A stretch of DNA of 64,000 bases from Limnanthes douglasii subsp. nivea (lineage: Eukaryota; Streptophyta; Magnoliopsida; Brassicales; Limnanthaceae). The notes under the pieces were generated by a model. The model saw nothing but the letters and a program-made list of their open reading frames with translations, made no database searches and was not told where the DNA came from. The first letter of the stretch is position 1, and each line of letters begins with the position of its first letter. A program made the translations under genes and the position numbers. Positions 34,243 to 46,230 of the stretch are shown in pieces. The stretch covers positions 288,900,009 through 288,964,008 of the forward strand of contig JAUPFV010000004.1 in the NCBI GenBank assembly GCA_036936605.1. The letters run 5' to 3'.

Positions 34243-36541
34243 CTAACGAACCATCAATCCCGCCATTGCCTGGGAGCCATCTTCGGTTACCTTAACTGCT
34301 TGAATCGTGCTGATAACATTGGTGATATTGCCCTACAAAAATGTTTAGCAAGATAAGTCATTTTATTCGAAAAACCTGGACATTTTACAGATACATTTTT
34401 GAGCTAAAAAGAAAACGACATCATAGAAAATGTGGTATGTAATGTGTTGTTACCCTCCATGTTGCCAACTTTGTACGGAGCGATTGCCACTGTGCTGGTC
34501 CAAAAACACGTTCACTACAACGGCTGTAGTAAAAAAAATGAGAATTCAGTGAGAGTTTTAGTCAATGGTCAAACACCAAACAATTTATTAAGAGGGAGAG
34601 ATCAAGAACTAACCTCACGATTACAACTTGATTCATCTGGTCAATTTTACAACTAATCAATTTTGCGGTTATAGCTTTCACCACCCAAAGCTCTACTTCA
34701 TCATCACTGATCTGCATTATCACTTGCATTGATGAGTAACTGAACAATTATCGCGAATCTAAATACAAAAGAAAGCTCAGCTCGGCTATCGAGGTTACCT
34801 CTAGAGTCTCTCTGATAAGATCAAATGGAATGAGACCAGATTCAACAGAAGCAAGATCGATCAATGAAATCAATCGCATCTTGGCTATACAGTCCTCATG
34901 AACCAGACCTACAGCAGCTCAACAAGTATCATATAAGCCAAGTGAGGTGTATACATAGCTGATAGCAGTGAATAATGGGACGAGTCTGAATTCAATACCA
35001 TAGCTTTCCATTAATGGAGAATTGGCAGCTTCAAATTTCAGGTAGGCTTCCAACCTCTGGGTCAAGAAGATCTTCAATAGCTGATAAACCGATGCATATT
35101 TAGCATCGCTCTCTAGTTGGGCAACAGCTGGCATATCAAGTAAATCACACTGCAGTAGAACGCTCTTACATTATTAACAGGAAGCAACCAAAGGACAGAA
35201 TAGAAAATACTTTTGTTTAGGAAAAAGATTACAGTAGTCATAATGAAGGCATGCCTCATTGAAGGTAATCATTATGAAACTAAACTTTTTGTTATCATGA
35301 ACTATACCTGGAACATGTCAGGTGCCTTCACAAAGTCAATGATTGTATGCACAGCTTCCTCTTTGGATTCACTCAATGTATTGGCATCCTCACTCGAGAA
35401 AGTTGCCAAATATTTGGAAAGGAATTTGAAAGAGTCTCGTGAAGAGCTGTAATTAAAATAAGAAAAGTCAAAAGGAAAATGCTTTTATTTTCTTTTGCTT
35501 TAGATTAAAGTGATACGTCCGAAACTTCAGAATCCTGAGGGATAATACCTTTTATTTTCTTTTAGTGCTTTGGCTACAATAAGAAAGAGTTCTCTCTGAT
35601 CTTGAACACCGATATTCCATTCTTTCAAAAAGCTATCTATCTTCTTGAAAGAAGGCACGATATATTCAGTGACCTTCCCACTGATGGCCAGGTTGACTGC
35701 TTTCATGTATACATGGAAACGACTGTACGAGTTCTCCAGCAGATTATACAGATTGAACAAGCTGATAACAAGGGAACAGAAATAAGAACCGGCCAGAACA
35801 TAAATCAAAATTACAACTTCACAAAGGAAATCCGACTTACATCTTTATGCGTAATGCAGGCTTGTCATTCGGTTGCTGACTGATCTTAGTAGAGATAAGC
35901 TTGGCCATCTCAAGGGCTTCATCTGGACTTTCAGGCTTCGTGACAAGATTGCAAATCACAGTGAATACACACTCAAGATCTGGGAAACAAAAGAATTAGC
36001 AATTGGTATTTAGTACCACATAGCTACAACAACAGAACATCAAACTCATTCCTATAAACATATCAAGCCATCACTGTACCTTTCTCAGAAACCTTAGGGA
36101 ATATCAGGGTTGCTGAAGTAAGCATCAAAGAGGCCAAATCCATCCATCTACCATTTACCATGCTTTCTTGTGCTTCTAAGCACAGCCTTGACACTTGTGG
36201 CTCCGAAATCTAAAATCAAACAACAAATATGCTAAGGAAAACCTACTGAACCGAACTAAAGTAAATTTGAGAAGATAATTATGCTATACTCAGCACAAAT
36301 CAATGACTACGCTACGAAACCGGACTAAATTCGTACATGATGTACCTAATAGTGAATCGTATCAACACCTAAAAGACCTAATTACAATGGTTTTCTACTT
36401 TAATTCATTTGGCAAATCGAAAGAAAGATGATGGGGTTTGTCACATACCTCGGGACCGGCATCGGCCCAGGCAAGTTCTGAGGAAAAACGGACGACGGCG
36501 AGAGCCGGATCTTCCTCGGAGGTAGGAACAATTGTCGTCAT
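34243..36541 (-). CDS. eIF3m: Eukaryotic translation initiation factor 3 subunit M (PCI domain)
   Basis: Ten exons on the - strand join in frame into 410 residues, close to the plant family length. They are 36541-36450, 36209-36080, 35979-35841, 35761-35549, 35446-35308, 35149-34999, 34908-34799, 34711-34614, 34523-34454 and 34332-34243, with edges good to about one base. The start is MTTIVPTSEEDPALAVVRFS and the end 'EDGSQAMAGLMVR'. Recognised blocks include 'VPSFKKIDSFLKEWNIGVQD', 'DFVKAPDMFQCDLLDMPAV', 'VYQLLKIFLTQRLEAYLKF' and the PCI-type winged-helix end 'ISDDEVELWVVKAITAKLI', 'CKIDQMNQVVIVSRC'. It would be a non-catalytic subunit of the eIF3 complex in the cytosol, helping to load mRNA on the 40S ribosome. 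All introns have GT-AG ends. Short frames across introns are not separate genes. It converges with the carrier gene. Confidence 0.95.
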
Positions 36542-37105
36542 TGTTTGCAAAGCTCTGCGAAAAAACTGGAAACCCTAGAGCTTGATGCAAAAGCCGAGCA
36601 ACAAGAGAGACTGCGAGAAAAACCCTAAAAGGTTTGGTTGGGTTAGCGTTTCACTGCTTTATCTGATGATTATGACGTACAAAATTCTCAAAGGCTATCT
36701 TTTTATTTGAGGTAAAATTAAATAAAATAATACATTTCCTATTTTAATTTTTTCTTAGTTTATTTTAAAATTTAGGAACTAAGTTAATTACTAATGGACC
36801 CATGTTAATTTTCATTATAATTAAGTAATAATATAATTTTACTCCTGCGGCAAATTAATTTGCAATAATTTTTTTATTTTTTTATTTTTAGTTCACTAAG
36901 CTTGATCAAATAATTAAAAATAAATAACCGTTTTTTAATTTATGTTTTTTAGTAATATAATCTACCAATAATCATCTATCATCAAATTTATTCGTCAAAT
37001 AACCATTTAGTATCATTAATCTAAGTTGTCCTCGTACTATCTCCAATTACCTGACCGCATTTAATGTTGCAACAGGCAGTTCAATTAGAATTAAAATAAT
37101 TCTGA
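36542..37105. other. Upstream region of eIF3m
   Basis: Bases 36542-36720 should hold the 5' UTR and core promoter of the - strand gene; no clear TATA box was found. Further right is AT-rich spacer. Confidence 0.4.
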
Positions 37106-38520
37106 ATATATATTTTTGGAGTTCAAAAGAAACTACCCAAACTATAATTTGGACTAACTGGAATTCAATTTATAAACCCTTTAATAAAGGTGATTTAAAT
37201 GTCAATAAGTTTTTTTATCTTCAAACCCCATCCTCTTGCAAATTATGGTATAGATTTAGGATAAATAAATCGTTATGGGCCAACTACATGCATTTAGTTT
37301 ATTGCAAAAACAAACACCATTTGCAAATCAACCCGAACAAGATTGGTTCTAACATCTGGAGGAGATTAATTTCCACCAGAAAGATTGTTTAACCATTCTT
37401 TTATTGGAACTTAGGCATTGGAAATCTTGACTTTTGGCTTGATAAATGGCTTGACAATAACCCTTTGATAAAACTGTCTGAAAATGATAATAATCTTTTG
37501 TATACAATTGACGTTGTTAATAGTTTCTGGATTGACAACATTTGGAACTTCGAAATGTTAAGATATCTTGTGACCCTCTCCATTATAAATAAGTTCAATA
37601 ATTTCAAAATAAACAATAATAAAGAGGATGAGATTATCGGGTCTCTGGATAAATCAGGTATATTTAACACTAATATTTACTTGGTTCTACATTAGAACTA
37701 ACAATTTTGCTTCAAATCTTTTTGCAAAAATTTAGACATCCAACATTCCCACTAAGTAGTCCTTTTGTTATAGAAAATTCTGAAAGGTTGGATTTCAGTG
37801 GATTCCAACCTTCACAAAATAAATTTTAATATGACCTCCAAAAGTCGATTATGTAATGACATTGAAACCAAAAATCCCAACAGTTTGGCCAATTTGGAAC
37901 TACTTTGTTGTATTATTTTAAATTTCTATTGCTAATTACATGACCATCCATCATTTAATCAAATACTGGTTTTGGTCCATCCTAAAAACAAACCCTACGA
38001 GGCTTATTCTTCCAACTATCATATGTTGGATTATTTGGTATTTCAAGAATAAAACTAAGCATATGGGTTCCAATATTTCCCATAAGGTTATCATTGACAA
38101 GATCTATCATATTTTATATAATATGGATTGTTTTAGTACCCTTAACAAAACAATATGGCATGGTGACCGTAATGTAGGTAAAAACCTTGGTTGTTACATG
38201 CATACATTACCTATTAAAGCTAACAGTGTTAAATGGATTCACCCTAAAACCAATAAGGTCAAATTGAACACTGGTGGTTCCCGCCTTTTTAATGGGAAAT
38301 CTAGTGGTGTTGGTATTGTGAGAGATATTAACAGGTAATATTATTACATATGGTAACATTTACGGTAACAATCACCTCTGATTGCCGAATGCAAAACCAT
38401 TCTAGATGGTCTCATCATTTGTAGTAAAAAAATGCCTTAAATGTGGATATCGAAACTGACTTGTCCTAATTATTTGACATGTTAGCTAAGGGTGTTGGGC
38501 GCTGATTTTTAAACCATATT
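37106..38520 (+). pseudogene. LINE (non-LTR retrotransposon) 3' part with RNase H-like domain, decayed
   Basis: Translation in changing frames gives the end of a plant LINE polyprotein. A post-RT region reads 'WYRFRINKSLWANYMHL' and 'IGSNIWRRLI', a 'FWLDKWLDNNPLIKLS' block lies near 37430, and 'TIICWIIWYFKNKTKHMGSN' marks the zinc-binding region near 38020. The start of a C-terminal RNase H domain, 'WIHPKTNKVKLNTGGSRLFN', lies near 38230, where the usual first aspartate (NTDGS) is changed to G. The pieces 37465-37695 and 37940-38338 belong to it. Several stops and frameshifts make it inactive. Confidence 0.8.
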
Positions 38521-39289
38521 CCAAAGTGAAGCAGAACTCTAATTTTATTTACAATGACTATCAAATGCATTTAAAGAGTCTAAACTAAACATCAGACTGG
38601 CTTACGCGTTGGACTCTAAAATGTAAAATGAAATTGAACCTTGATAGTCCACAAATATCAAACCATTTGAAAGTTATAACATTTCTTGGAAGTTTGGATT
38701 CTGGTTATTTGAGAACAGAGGACTAGTAATTTAATTTTATTCATTTATATATATGATTGAATTTTTATGTTTCTCGTCATCAATGATCATTTATTACTCA
38801 ATGTTCATTTCGCCATGTCAGAAAATCTTTAATGGAGAACCAAAATAGCTTCAAATCTTTGTATGAAAGGTTGCTCTTAGAAATGATGCAGTTGTTGTTG
38901 TAGAAGTTGGTGGTGACCATAGTTGTCACGTGGCGGTCGTGGCGAGGCGACGCGAGGTGATATCACCTCAGGGTGGTGATTCTCCTAAATATGGTGTTAT
39001 GGTAATATTTGTAGTTAGTAAAGAACGTGCAATGGTAGTTATCCAACCAAGCATGGTAGTTCCAATTTTCTCAATTTATGAAGCTTTCTTCTTATCCAAG
39101 CTATTTGCCTTGTCTAAGATATTCTTCAATTGTATGATTTATTTTCAATTACAATTTTTTTTATAGTATCTAATTTGTAAAAAGTAACTTTTAACTCAAG
39201 AAATATGTTAATTTATTAAAAAACAATTAGTGTTAAATTATAATCTTTTTTAATATCAATATATCTCAACCATTTTTTATCTTTTGAGG
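38521..39289. other. Spacer with a 16-bp perfect palindrome at 38953-38968
   Basis: GAGGTGATATCACCTC is a perfect palindrome inside a GC-richer patch (38880-38990). The frame at 38930-39166 is short and unrecognised. The remainder is AT-rich. Confidence 0.5.
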
Positions 39290-41370
39290 TTTTTAAATAT
39301 CATATCTTTCAAATTATAGTTCCAAAATATTATCCCTTCTATTCGTTTAATACGAACAAAACTAGATCCATGAAATATATATTTTTATTTTTCTTAAATT
39401 ACAAAATTATGTGTACGTGGTTGCGAAAATAGAAAAAAAAATCTCGAATATCGCCCTTGGATTTTAATTTGTTCGTCTTTAAAAAATATAAATTTACGTG
39501 TTCTTAAAATAAATAAGTTAGGATTTTGAAAGATATAGAGTTTTGAATGTTAAAAATTAGAATTGCGGAAATACGTGCACATGTGTTGCAAAAATAATAA
39601 GAAATTACTTGTCGAAATATAAATTTAGTTTCCTAATAAGTTTGTGATTTTCTTTGTCCGAATTTTTGTATTTTTTCATAAAAAAAATGTCATCTTTCAA
39701 ATCATGTCTCCAAAATATATATGAATATACCCACTGTTTTTGTTTTTTAAGACGAACAAAACTAGATCAATCAAAGATATGTTTCGGAAAAAAAAAATAT
39801 TGCGAAATTACGTCAAATTTGGTTACGGAAATGAGAAAAAAAATTCTTCAAACATATCACTCATGGATTTCGTTTTGTTTGTCTTTCAAAAATTAGAACT
39901 ATATGTGTTTTTGGGAAAAAAACTAGTTACGGTTTGGAAGATATAGAGTTTTGAATCTTAAAAAATGCAGTTGTGAAAATACGTGCAACTATGTTGCAAA
40001 AATAAGAAGAAACACCATAAAATATCAAAAATAAATTATTGATATAGTTTTGTTGGTCTTACAATAGTATTTTTGGATTTTTTTTAGCGATGGTTTGAAA
40101 GATATGTCATTTTTTTAAAAACACAAAGCTCCAAACATGTCACTCATAGATTTCGTTTTGTTTGTCTTTAAAAAATTGTGTGTTTTGGATTTTTTTTTTT
40201 CAGGTAGGGTTTGAAAGATAAGAAGTTTTGAATGTTAACTATTGGAGTTACGTAAATACGTTGAAATATGTTGCAAAAATAAGAATAAAATTGGTGTGTA
40301 TAAAATTTTAGCTACGTAATAAGTCTATGATTTTATCTCTCAATTTTTTATGTTTTAAAAAAATATCATATATTTTAAACAATATATCTACATATAGTAT
40401 CTGAAAATATCATTGGTTTTGTCTTTTTAAGACAAACGAAATTATATCCATGAAAGATAATAAAAAACATTTGTTGCAAAATTACATGAAAATTACATGA
40501 AAAAGAAGTCTCCAAACATATCATTCATGGATTTCGTTTTATTCACCCTTAAAAATAGAAATTTATGTATTTTCGGATTATTATTTTTAAGTTATGATTT
40601 GAAAGATATACAAGCTTTAATGTTATAAATTAGAGTAGCATAAATACATGCAAATATGTTGTAAAAATAAGAATAAACTAGTTGCCAAAATATAAATTTT
40701 GTTGCATTATAACTACGTAATTTTATATCTTCCCTTTTTGTGTTTTTTAAAATATTATATTTTTCAAACAGTAGCTAAAAAAACATATGGAAATACAATT
40801 GTTTTTGTTTTTTCAGATGCACAAAAATAAATTCATGAAATATATAGGCGAATTACGTGTACATTGGTTACGAAATAGAGAAAATCTTCAAAAATATCAC
40901 TAATGTATTTTGTTTTGTTAGTCTTCCAAAAATAGAACTATATGTGTTTTTGGAAGAAAAACTAGTTATGGTTTGAAAGATATGGAGGTTTGAATCTAAA
41001 AAATTGGAGTTGTGAAAATAAATGTAAATATGTTACGAAAATAAGAAGAAATTAGTTATGAAATATAAATTTAGTTTTGTAATAAGCATGTGATTTTATC
41101 TTTTTCATGTTTTTGTGTTTGTTTTAAAATGTCATGTCTTTCAAATCATAACTCTAAAAAAAATATTCGAAAACACCATTGGTTCCGTTTTTTAAGACAA
41201 ACAAAAGTAGATCCATAAAAGTTATTTTTTTTAGTTGTGAAATCGCATGTAAATTGGTTACAAAAATAGAAAACAAATATCTCCAAATGTATCACTCATG
41301 GATTTTGTTTTGTTCATCTTTAAAAAAATATGTGTTTTTGGAAAAATAAATGGATTTTTTAATGTTAAAA
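39290..41370. repeat. Tandem array, monomer about 385 bp, five to six copies
   Basis: A landmark of the form 'TTTTTAAGACGAACAAAACTAGATCCATGAAA' with scattered changes occurs near 39340, 39745, 40425, 40810 and 41190, giving spacings of about 390, 680, 387 and 379. The 680 gap contains one shortened copy. Each monomer also carries a 'CACTCATGGATTTCGTTTTG' block, 'TTTGAAAGATATAGAG' and 'AATATGTTGCAAAAATAAGAA'. A further partial copy lies at 41980-42110. The array looks like a decayed local satellite. Short frames inside (39654-39896, 39740-39946, 41741-42065) are not credible genes. Confidence 0.85.
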
Positions 41371-42880
41371 ATAACTAATATAAAAACTAATTTTAGTCCA
41401 TGTTGAAGGCTGTACGTGTCGTGTGTTTTTAGGGGTATTGATTTGATGTTGTTGTTGGTTTTCAGTAAACTTCAAAATCAATGTGGTTCTCGATAATTTG
41501 TTTTGTATCAAGGTGGTTATCAGTAACTTACCAATTTTATTATTTATCTCGAAACAAAAAATCAAGAACCAATTTTAATCTTATTATTTACAGTTTGATA
41601 ATATGACTAACTATAATCGTAATAAATATAGTAATCTATCAATAATCTACAAACATCAAAATTATTTACTAGTAACAATTTAGGTTTGATAAAGTACGGG
41701 TAACCTCTTAGTGTTAAATTAGTATTTACATATAATCAACTTGATTTTTTATACCAATATACCTCAACCGTTTTCTATATACTCTTATTTATGTTTTTTT
41801 AAATGTGTAAATACTGAGAATATTGATTTTTGCACTTCCAATTATTGTTTTCAATGTTTAAACATTGGAAGTTCATATAATTATTATTTTTATACCAATA
41901 TACGTCAATCGTTTTCCAAAACAATATTTAAAACAATTGTTTAGTTGTAAAATTATGAATAATTTGTCTGCGAAATTGTGTTGGAAAAAAATCTCCAAAC
42001 ATATCACTCGTGGATTTCGTTTTGTTCATCTTAAAAAAATATTTTTTTGGGAAAAAATATGGTAAAGTTTGAAATAGAGTTTTGAAGGTAAAAAAAATAA
42101 ATAGAAAAACTAATTTTAGTCTTTGGTTGAAAGTTGTAGGTGTCGTGTGTGTATTGTATTTTTAGAAGTATTGTTGGAAGAATATAGGTTTTTTATAACT
42201 TCCTTTCCTCGGTGGTTATCAATAATTCCAAAATTGATTGGGTGGTTATCGGTAACTCATCCATAAAAAATATCAAATTTATTTTAGCTTGAAACTAAAA
42301 AATTCAAATCTTAAATAGCAAAATTAAACATTGAAAATCTATAAAAAAAACACGATGAATAAAATAAATTTTATGATTGATAAAAAAAGTCAAAATCCGT
42401 AAAATAACTCAACTACCGCAGTTATATGGTCGTACTAAGCTGAGTATCGCATGCCGTCAGCTACGAATCGCCAAATATCGATGGTAGTATACCATGATAT
42501 TTGTGGTACTAAGGTTTACTACTTACAGGGCGGCGAATGATAGTTTTAGCGGTATTAAGGTAATTGTTTGACTACTTATTATAACTAATTTTTATGTTTT
42601 GTTTTTCATTTTGACTTATGTAATTTTGTATTATATAAAGAAAATGATACAGGTCGAGCTGAATTTGAATTCATATGAGATTATAGTCATTTATTGTGTA
42701 ATAACTAATTATACGAAAAACGAATTGTGTAAATGGGTTAACATAATATGTATATAAAATGGGTTTATTATTATACTAAGACGTCGCGATGATGCGCATA
42801 ACATAAATACTTCTTGACTATCCGTCGAATACGAGAGATCTTTGTGGTATAAAATGGTGGTCAAGCTAAATTATTCCAAG
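41371..42880. other. AT-rich spacer with partial array copies
   Basis: Contains a partial ~385-bp monomer (about 41980-42110) and a duplicated phrase around 'TGGTTATC.GTAACT' near 41510 and 42240. A patch at 42410-42560 is GC-balanced with TACTAAG/TACCATG words but was not identified. Confidence 0.45.
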
Positions 42881-42884
42881 AGAA

Positions 42885-43190
42885 ATTTGATTGAATAAAA
42901 AAATATAGATGTCCTTTCAAGCTGAAGAAAATTTTGTCACTCTAGATCAATGATCTTTAGAGGTTATAAATGAGACGCACAACCATCTAATGGTTAAACA
43001 CTTTGAAAGTCATTCATACGCGAGTAAATTAAAAAAAGACAAGTTAGAATTTGGAGACCAACTTACATTGGCGGAAGCTCTCCTTAAGTATAGTTTGAAC
43101 GGGTTGAAAATTTTAACACAGAATATAGGCATAACATGTGTACTATATACAACACTCAATAAAAATACCGGTTGTGAAGAAAGTTGAACG
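42885..43190 (+). pseudogene. MULE transposase / FAR1-like N-terminal relic
   Basis: A degenerate 'CPFKLKK' is followed by 'THNHLMVKHFESHSYASKLK' and then 'DQLTLAEAL'. This matches the region of plant MULE transposases / FAR1-related proteins whose consensus contains HNH followed by a HxxGHxxA motif. The best frame is 42990-43187, with the upstream part in another frame. Only about 100 residues remain. It is a dead fragment with no recognisable MULE ends nearby. Confidence 0.7.
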
Positions 43191-44399
43191 ATCACAATTG
43201 CAGTACATGTTTGGTGAACTCAAAATGCTAAATTATTTTGGATAATATAAGTACACAACAAAGATCAAAGTAAAATCATTACATATATTTTGTCTGCACA
43301 CCCTGTTCGTATGGATTTGTACATGGAAAACTAATAAGTCCATGATAAGTTTGTCACATGAAAAATTAATAAATTCATGCATTTTTGAAACACGACCACT
43401 AACCGGATGAACATTGTTCATTCCAACCTAAATAATTTTGAATACAAATAGGCTTAACTTTTTGAGTTATTTTACGATAATTAGAATTTTTTAGTCGAGA
43501 CGCAACATTGTCAATATCAAAGAGTGTTTGTAAATAATCACTTAATAGTGATAAAAGTGTAAAATATATGAACAATGGATGGGGTTGCTAGAATATTAGA
43601 CTAATTTATCTAAAATAAGTCTTGTTAAATATGCCCAAAAAAATGTGTAACATTGAGAATATATAATGTAATAAAGAATCGACGTGTTTAAGATTAGTAG
43701 AAACTTAAGGTTTTCTTATTGCGATCAACGTATGCTCGTTGCGGTAAAGTCGTGTTAGTTGTGGTTAGACATGTTGCTGATTGTGACAAGTTTCTTACAT
43801 AATGTCACCATACCTAGGAAGTTTAACCAACCTTATCATTGATCCACCGATTCTAATGAACTGAACTATTTTTTTGATCAACCATATTTAATCAATATTC
43901 TCAATAATGTTTCACTTAATTAAATACCTTTATTATCATCTCATTGAGATGAATTTTATGCATAAAGCAAAATATTGTTTGATTTGAATTTTACCTTAGT
44001 GTATAGATTACAAAGCTAAATCATAAAAAAAAGATAGTCGCAATTTTAAGCCAACCTCTCATGTAACCTTACTAGCGATCTCATACACGCAATCATTTTT
44101 TTAATACACTTGTCTAGATTTTACTTAGTAATATTTTGGTCATGCGCTCTATCCATATCAAGAGTCACAACTTAAGAGAAACTCATTCTTTCATGAGAAG
44201 CAACATCACTCCAAAATTTTCAGAGATATAATTTTCATAATGTTTTTGTTACCTTTAAAAACAGATATCAGTAGACCAAATTACATTAAAAGTTTTTGAA
44301 CTTAACCTTCTATGATAACAACCGTCATATCACACACACATCATAATGAAACTCTAATTTATATATGTTAAGAATTTCCCCAAAAAAACTTGTAGTTAT
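43191..44399. other. Spacer, possibly including the 3' LTR of the old copia element
   Basis: No gene was recognised. Because the copia relic runs on the - strand and its RNase H ends near 44500, its 3' LTR would be expected here; I could not define its edges. A purine-rich tract (reverse complement 'CAATGGAAACCCAA') lies at about 44440. Confidence 0.4.
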
Positions 44400-45749
44400 T
44401 TATTATAAATTTTATGTATATATTATATATAGTTTAATTGGGTTTCCATTGTTTGAAAAATATCATTTTAAGAGTCTTACCCTCTAGATGTAGAATTTAC
44501 TAATTATTGATCTAATGGTTTGGTAAACGAATCCGGTAAGTTCTCATTATAACGTACGTATGAGACTGATATGATTTCATTTCGAATTAATTATCTAATA
44601 TACTATGGTCTTAGACTAATATGTCTAGACTTCCCATTGTAGATTCCATTGTATGCTCTACTAGTGTTGCTTCACTATTATAATGTATTTGTATTGTCAT
44701 AATCTCTTTAAAAGTGAATGGTATCTCACACAAGATATTTATTAACTATTCAACATCTTTACACGTCGTAGCTAACAATATGAACTCATATTACATACTT
44801 TAATCAAGTATCCCCTCAAAGTTAGACTATTAAAGATACACGTGCTTGGTATTTTCTAATTTCACTCCAGTGTCTGTACTTGGATTATTCGTAAATTGAA
44901 TTAATTTACTTACCATAAAAGATGTATATATATATATACTCTAGTACATACAATTGTAGATTTTAAAATTCCTATTGCACTAGTATATTCTAATTGAGTC
45001 ATTGCTCTTCCTTCATTTTTTTTTTCCAAATTTCAAACTATGATCAAATGCGGTGTGTTTTTTTTTAAATTTTACATGCTTGAACTTATTAAGTACCTTC
45101 TCAATATAATGGGATTGACTTAGGGTATAAACTCACTAGTTTGAATACTCTTATTCCTAAAAAAATATTTACTTCATTAAGATCATTTATCTTAAAAGTT
45201 GAGGATAAAACCCTTTTTGTTTCGATAATCCATTTCATATCACTACTTAGTATAGCAAGTCATCTACATATATACATATAATGACTATTACATCACCGCG
45301 TTTTTTATCGTATACACACTTGTCTGCATGCTATGTTTAAACCCATCAGATATAATTGCATGATAAAACTTTTCATGTCACTTTTTAGGTGCTTATTCAA
45401 GACTGTACAATAACTTAACAAGCTTGCGTACCTTAGAATCATTACTCGAGAGTAGAAAACCTTTGGTTAGTTTCATATAGATCTCCTCGTTGAGATATTC
45501 ATTTAGTAAAACCATTTTGACATTCATTTCATGAATATGAAAATTGTATACTGACGTAATTGCAAAGAATTTTAATACATATGGTTCTTGAAACTAGAGC
45601 ATATGTGTCAAAATAATTTATTCCATTCTTTTTATCGAAAACCCTTAGTTGCCAATATTTTTTAAAATGATTGAATGGTACCGTCTGCGTGATATTTCTT
45701 CATAAGTATCTAATTACAACTAATCTTGACCCCAATGGTAAATCTACCC
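44400..45749 (-). pseudogene. Old Ty1/copia pol relic, left part: RT and RNase H
   Basis: Read on the - strand with frame changes, this gives the copia reverse transcriptase from 'YHADGTIQSF' and 'LATKGFR' (about 45690-45640), the 'IYNFHIHEMNVKM' region, 'NEYLNEEIYM' (about 45490) and the catalytic YVDD region (about 45270), through to RNase H with 'EIMTIQIHYNSEATLVE' (about 44700) and an 'FTKPLDQ'-like end near 44500. It is full of stops. Its upstream half is at 57535-58075; the two were separated by insertion of the gypsy element at 45750. Confidence 0.8.
45745..45749. repeat. Target-site duplication, left copy (partner 57530-57534)
   Basis: TACCC directly precedes the 5' LTR and follows the 3' LTR. 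It is a perfect 5-bp duplication made on insertion of the gypsy element. Confidence 0.95.
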
Positions 45750-46152
45750 TGATGAGGGAGAATAAAAGACAAGGGCCGAAATGCATAAGAATAAATGTAT
45801 AAGGGCCGAAATGCATAAGAATAAATGTATAAGGGCCAAAATGAATAGGAACAAAGGTGTAAGGGCTAAAATGTATACATAGTAAACATATAGCCGAAAT
45901 AGAAAGAAACCAAATAGCAAGGACCAAAAGATGTAATTAAACCAAATTAAGACGTGTGGGGTCCGCAATTGTACTATAAAAGGACCACACACGTTTCACA
46001 AAGATCGAGATGAATAGTATGACTTTCTCTCTCTACTCTTTTAGCATTTTCTCTCTCTAGATCTAACACTCAAACATTCTTCTACTTCCTAATCTTCTAT
46101 CAACAAATCCTCTCACAACAAAATCACCCTCGGGCAATCTTTTAACTCTTCA
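45750..46152 (+). repeat. 5' LTR of the full-length gypsy element
   Basis: 403 bp, TG...CA. The left part holds three and a half copies of a 30-bp unit starting AAGGGCCGAAATGCATAAGA. The TATA box TATAAAAG lies at 45975-45982, followed by two CTTTCTCTCTCTA / TTTTCTCTCTCTA blocks. It drives the sense transcript. Confidence 0.95.
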
Positions 46153-46153
46153 G

Positions 46154-46171
46154 TGGCGCCGTCTGTGGGAA
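46154..46171 (+). promoter_or_regulatory. Primer-binding site of the gypsy element
   Basis: TGGCGCCGTCTGTGGGAA starts one base after the LTR. Nine bases complement the 3' end of tRNA-Asp; the primer identity beyond that is open. The GTG inside it can be mistaken for a start codon of gag. Confidence 0.8.
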
Positions 46172-46230
46172 GCAAAAATCGCTCCGACGATAATCACCTC
46201 CTAGAAATAATTCCCGTTTCGAGGAGAACC

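Noticed and set aside
39290..41370. Repeat array considered as CRISPR
   Set aside because: Monomers are about 385 bp and diverged along their whole length; there is no short repeat with unique spacers and no cas genes, and the genome is a plant's.
42410..42560. GC-balanced patch considered as an RNA gene
   Set aside because: No conserved tRNA, snRNA or snoRNA boxes could be found.
45700..45992. - strand frames with HFGPYTFILM-like repeats, also at 57081-57376
   Set aside because: They read the 30-bp tandem units of the LTR in antisense; identical in both LTRs and not a gene.
46153..46230. GTG at 46153 as the start of gag
   Set aside because: It lies at the primer-binding site; plant mRNAs start at ATG, and the first in-frame ATG is 46231.
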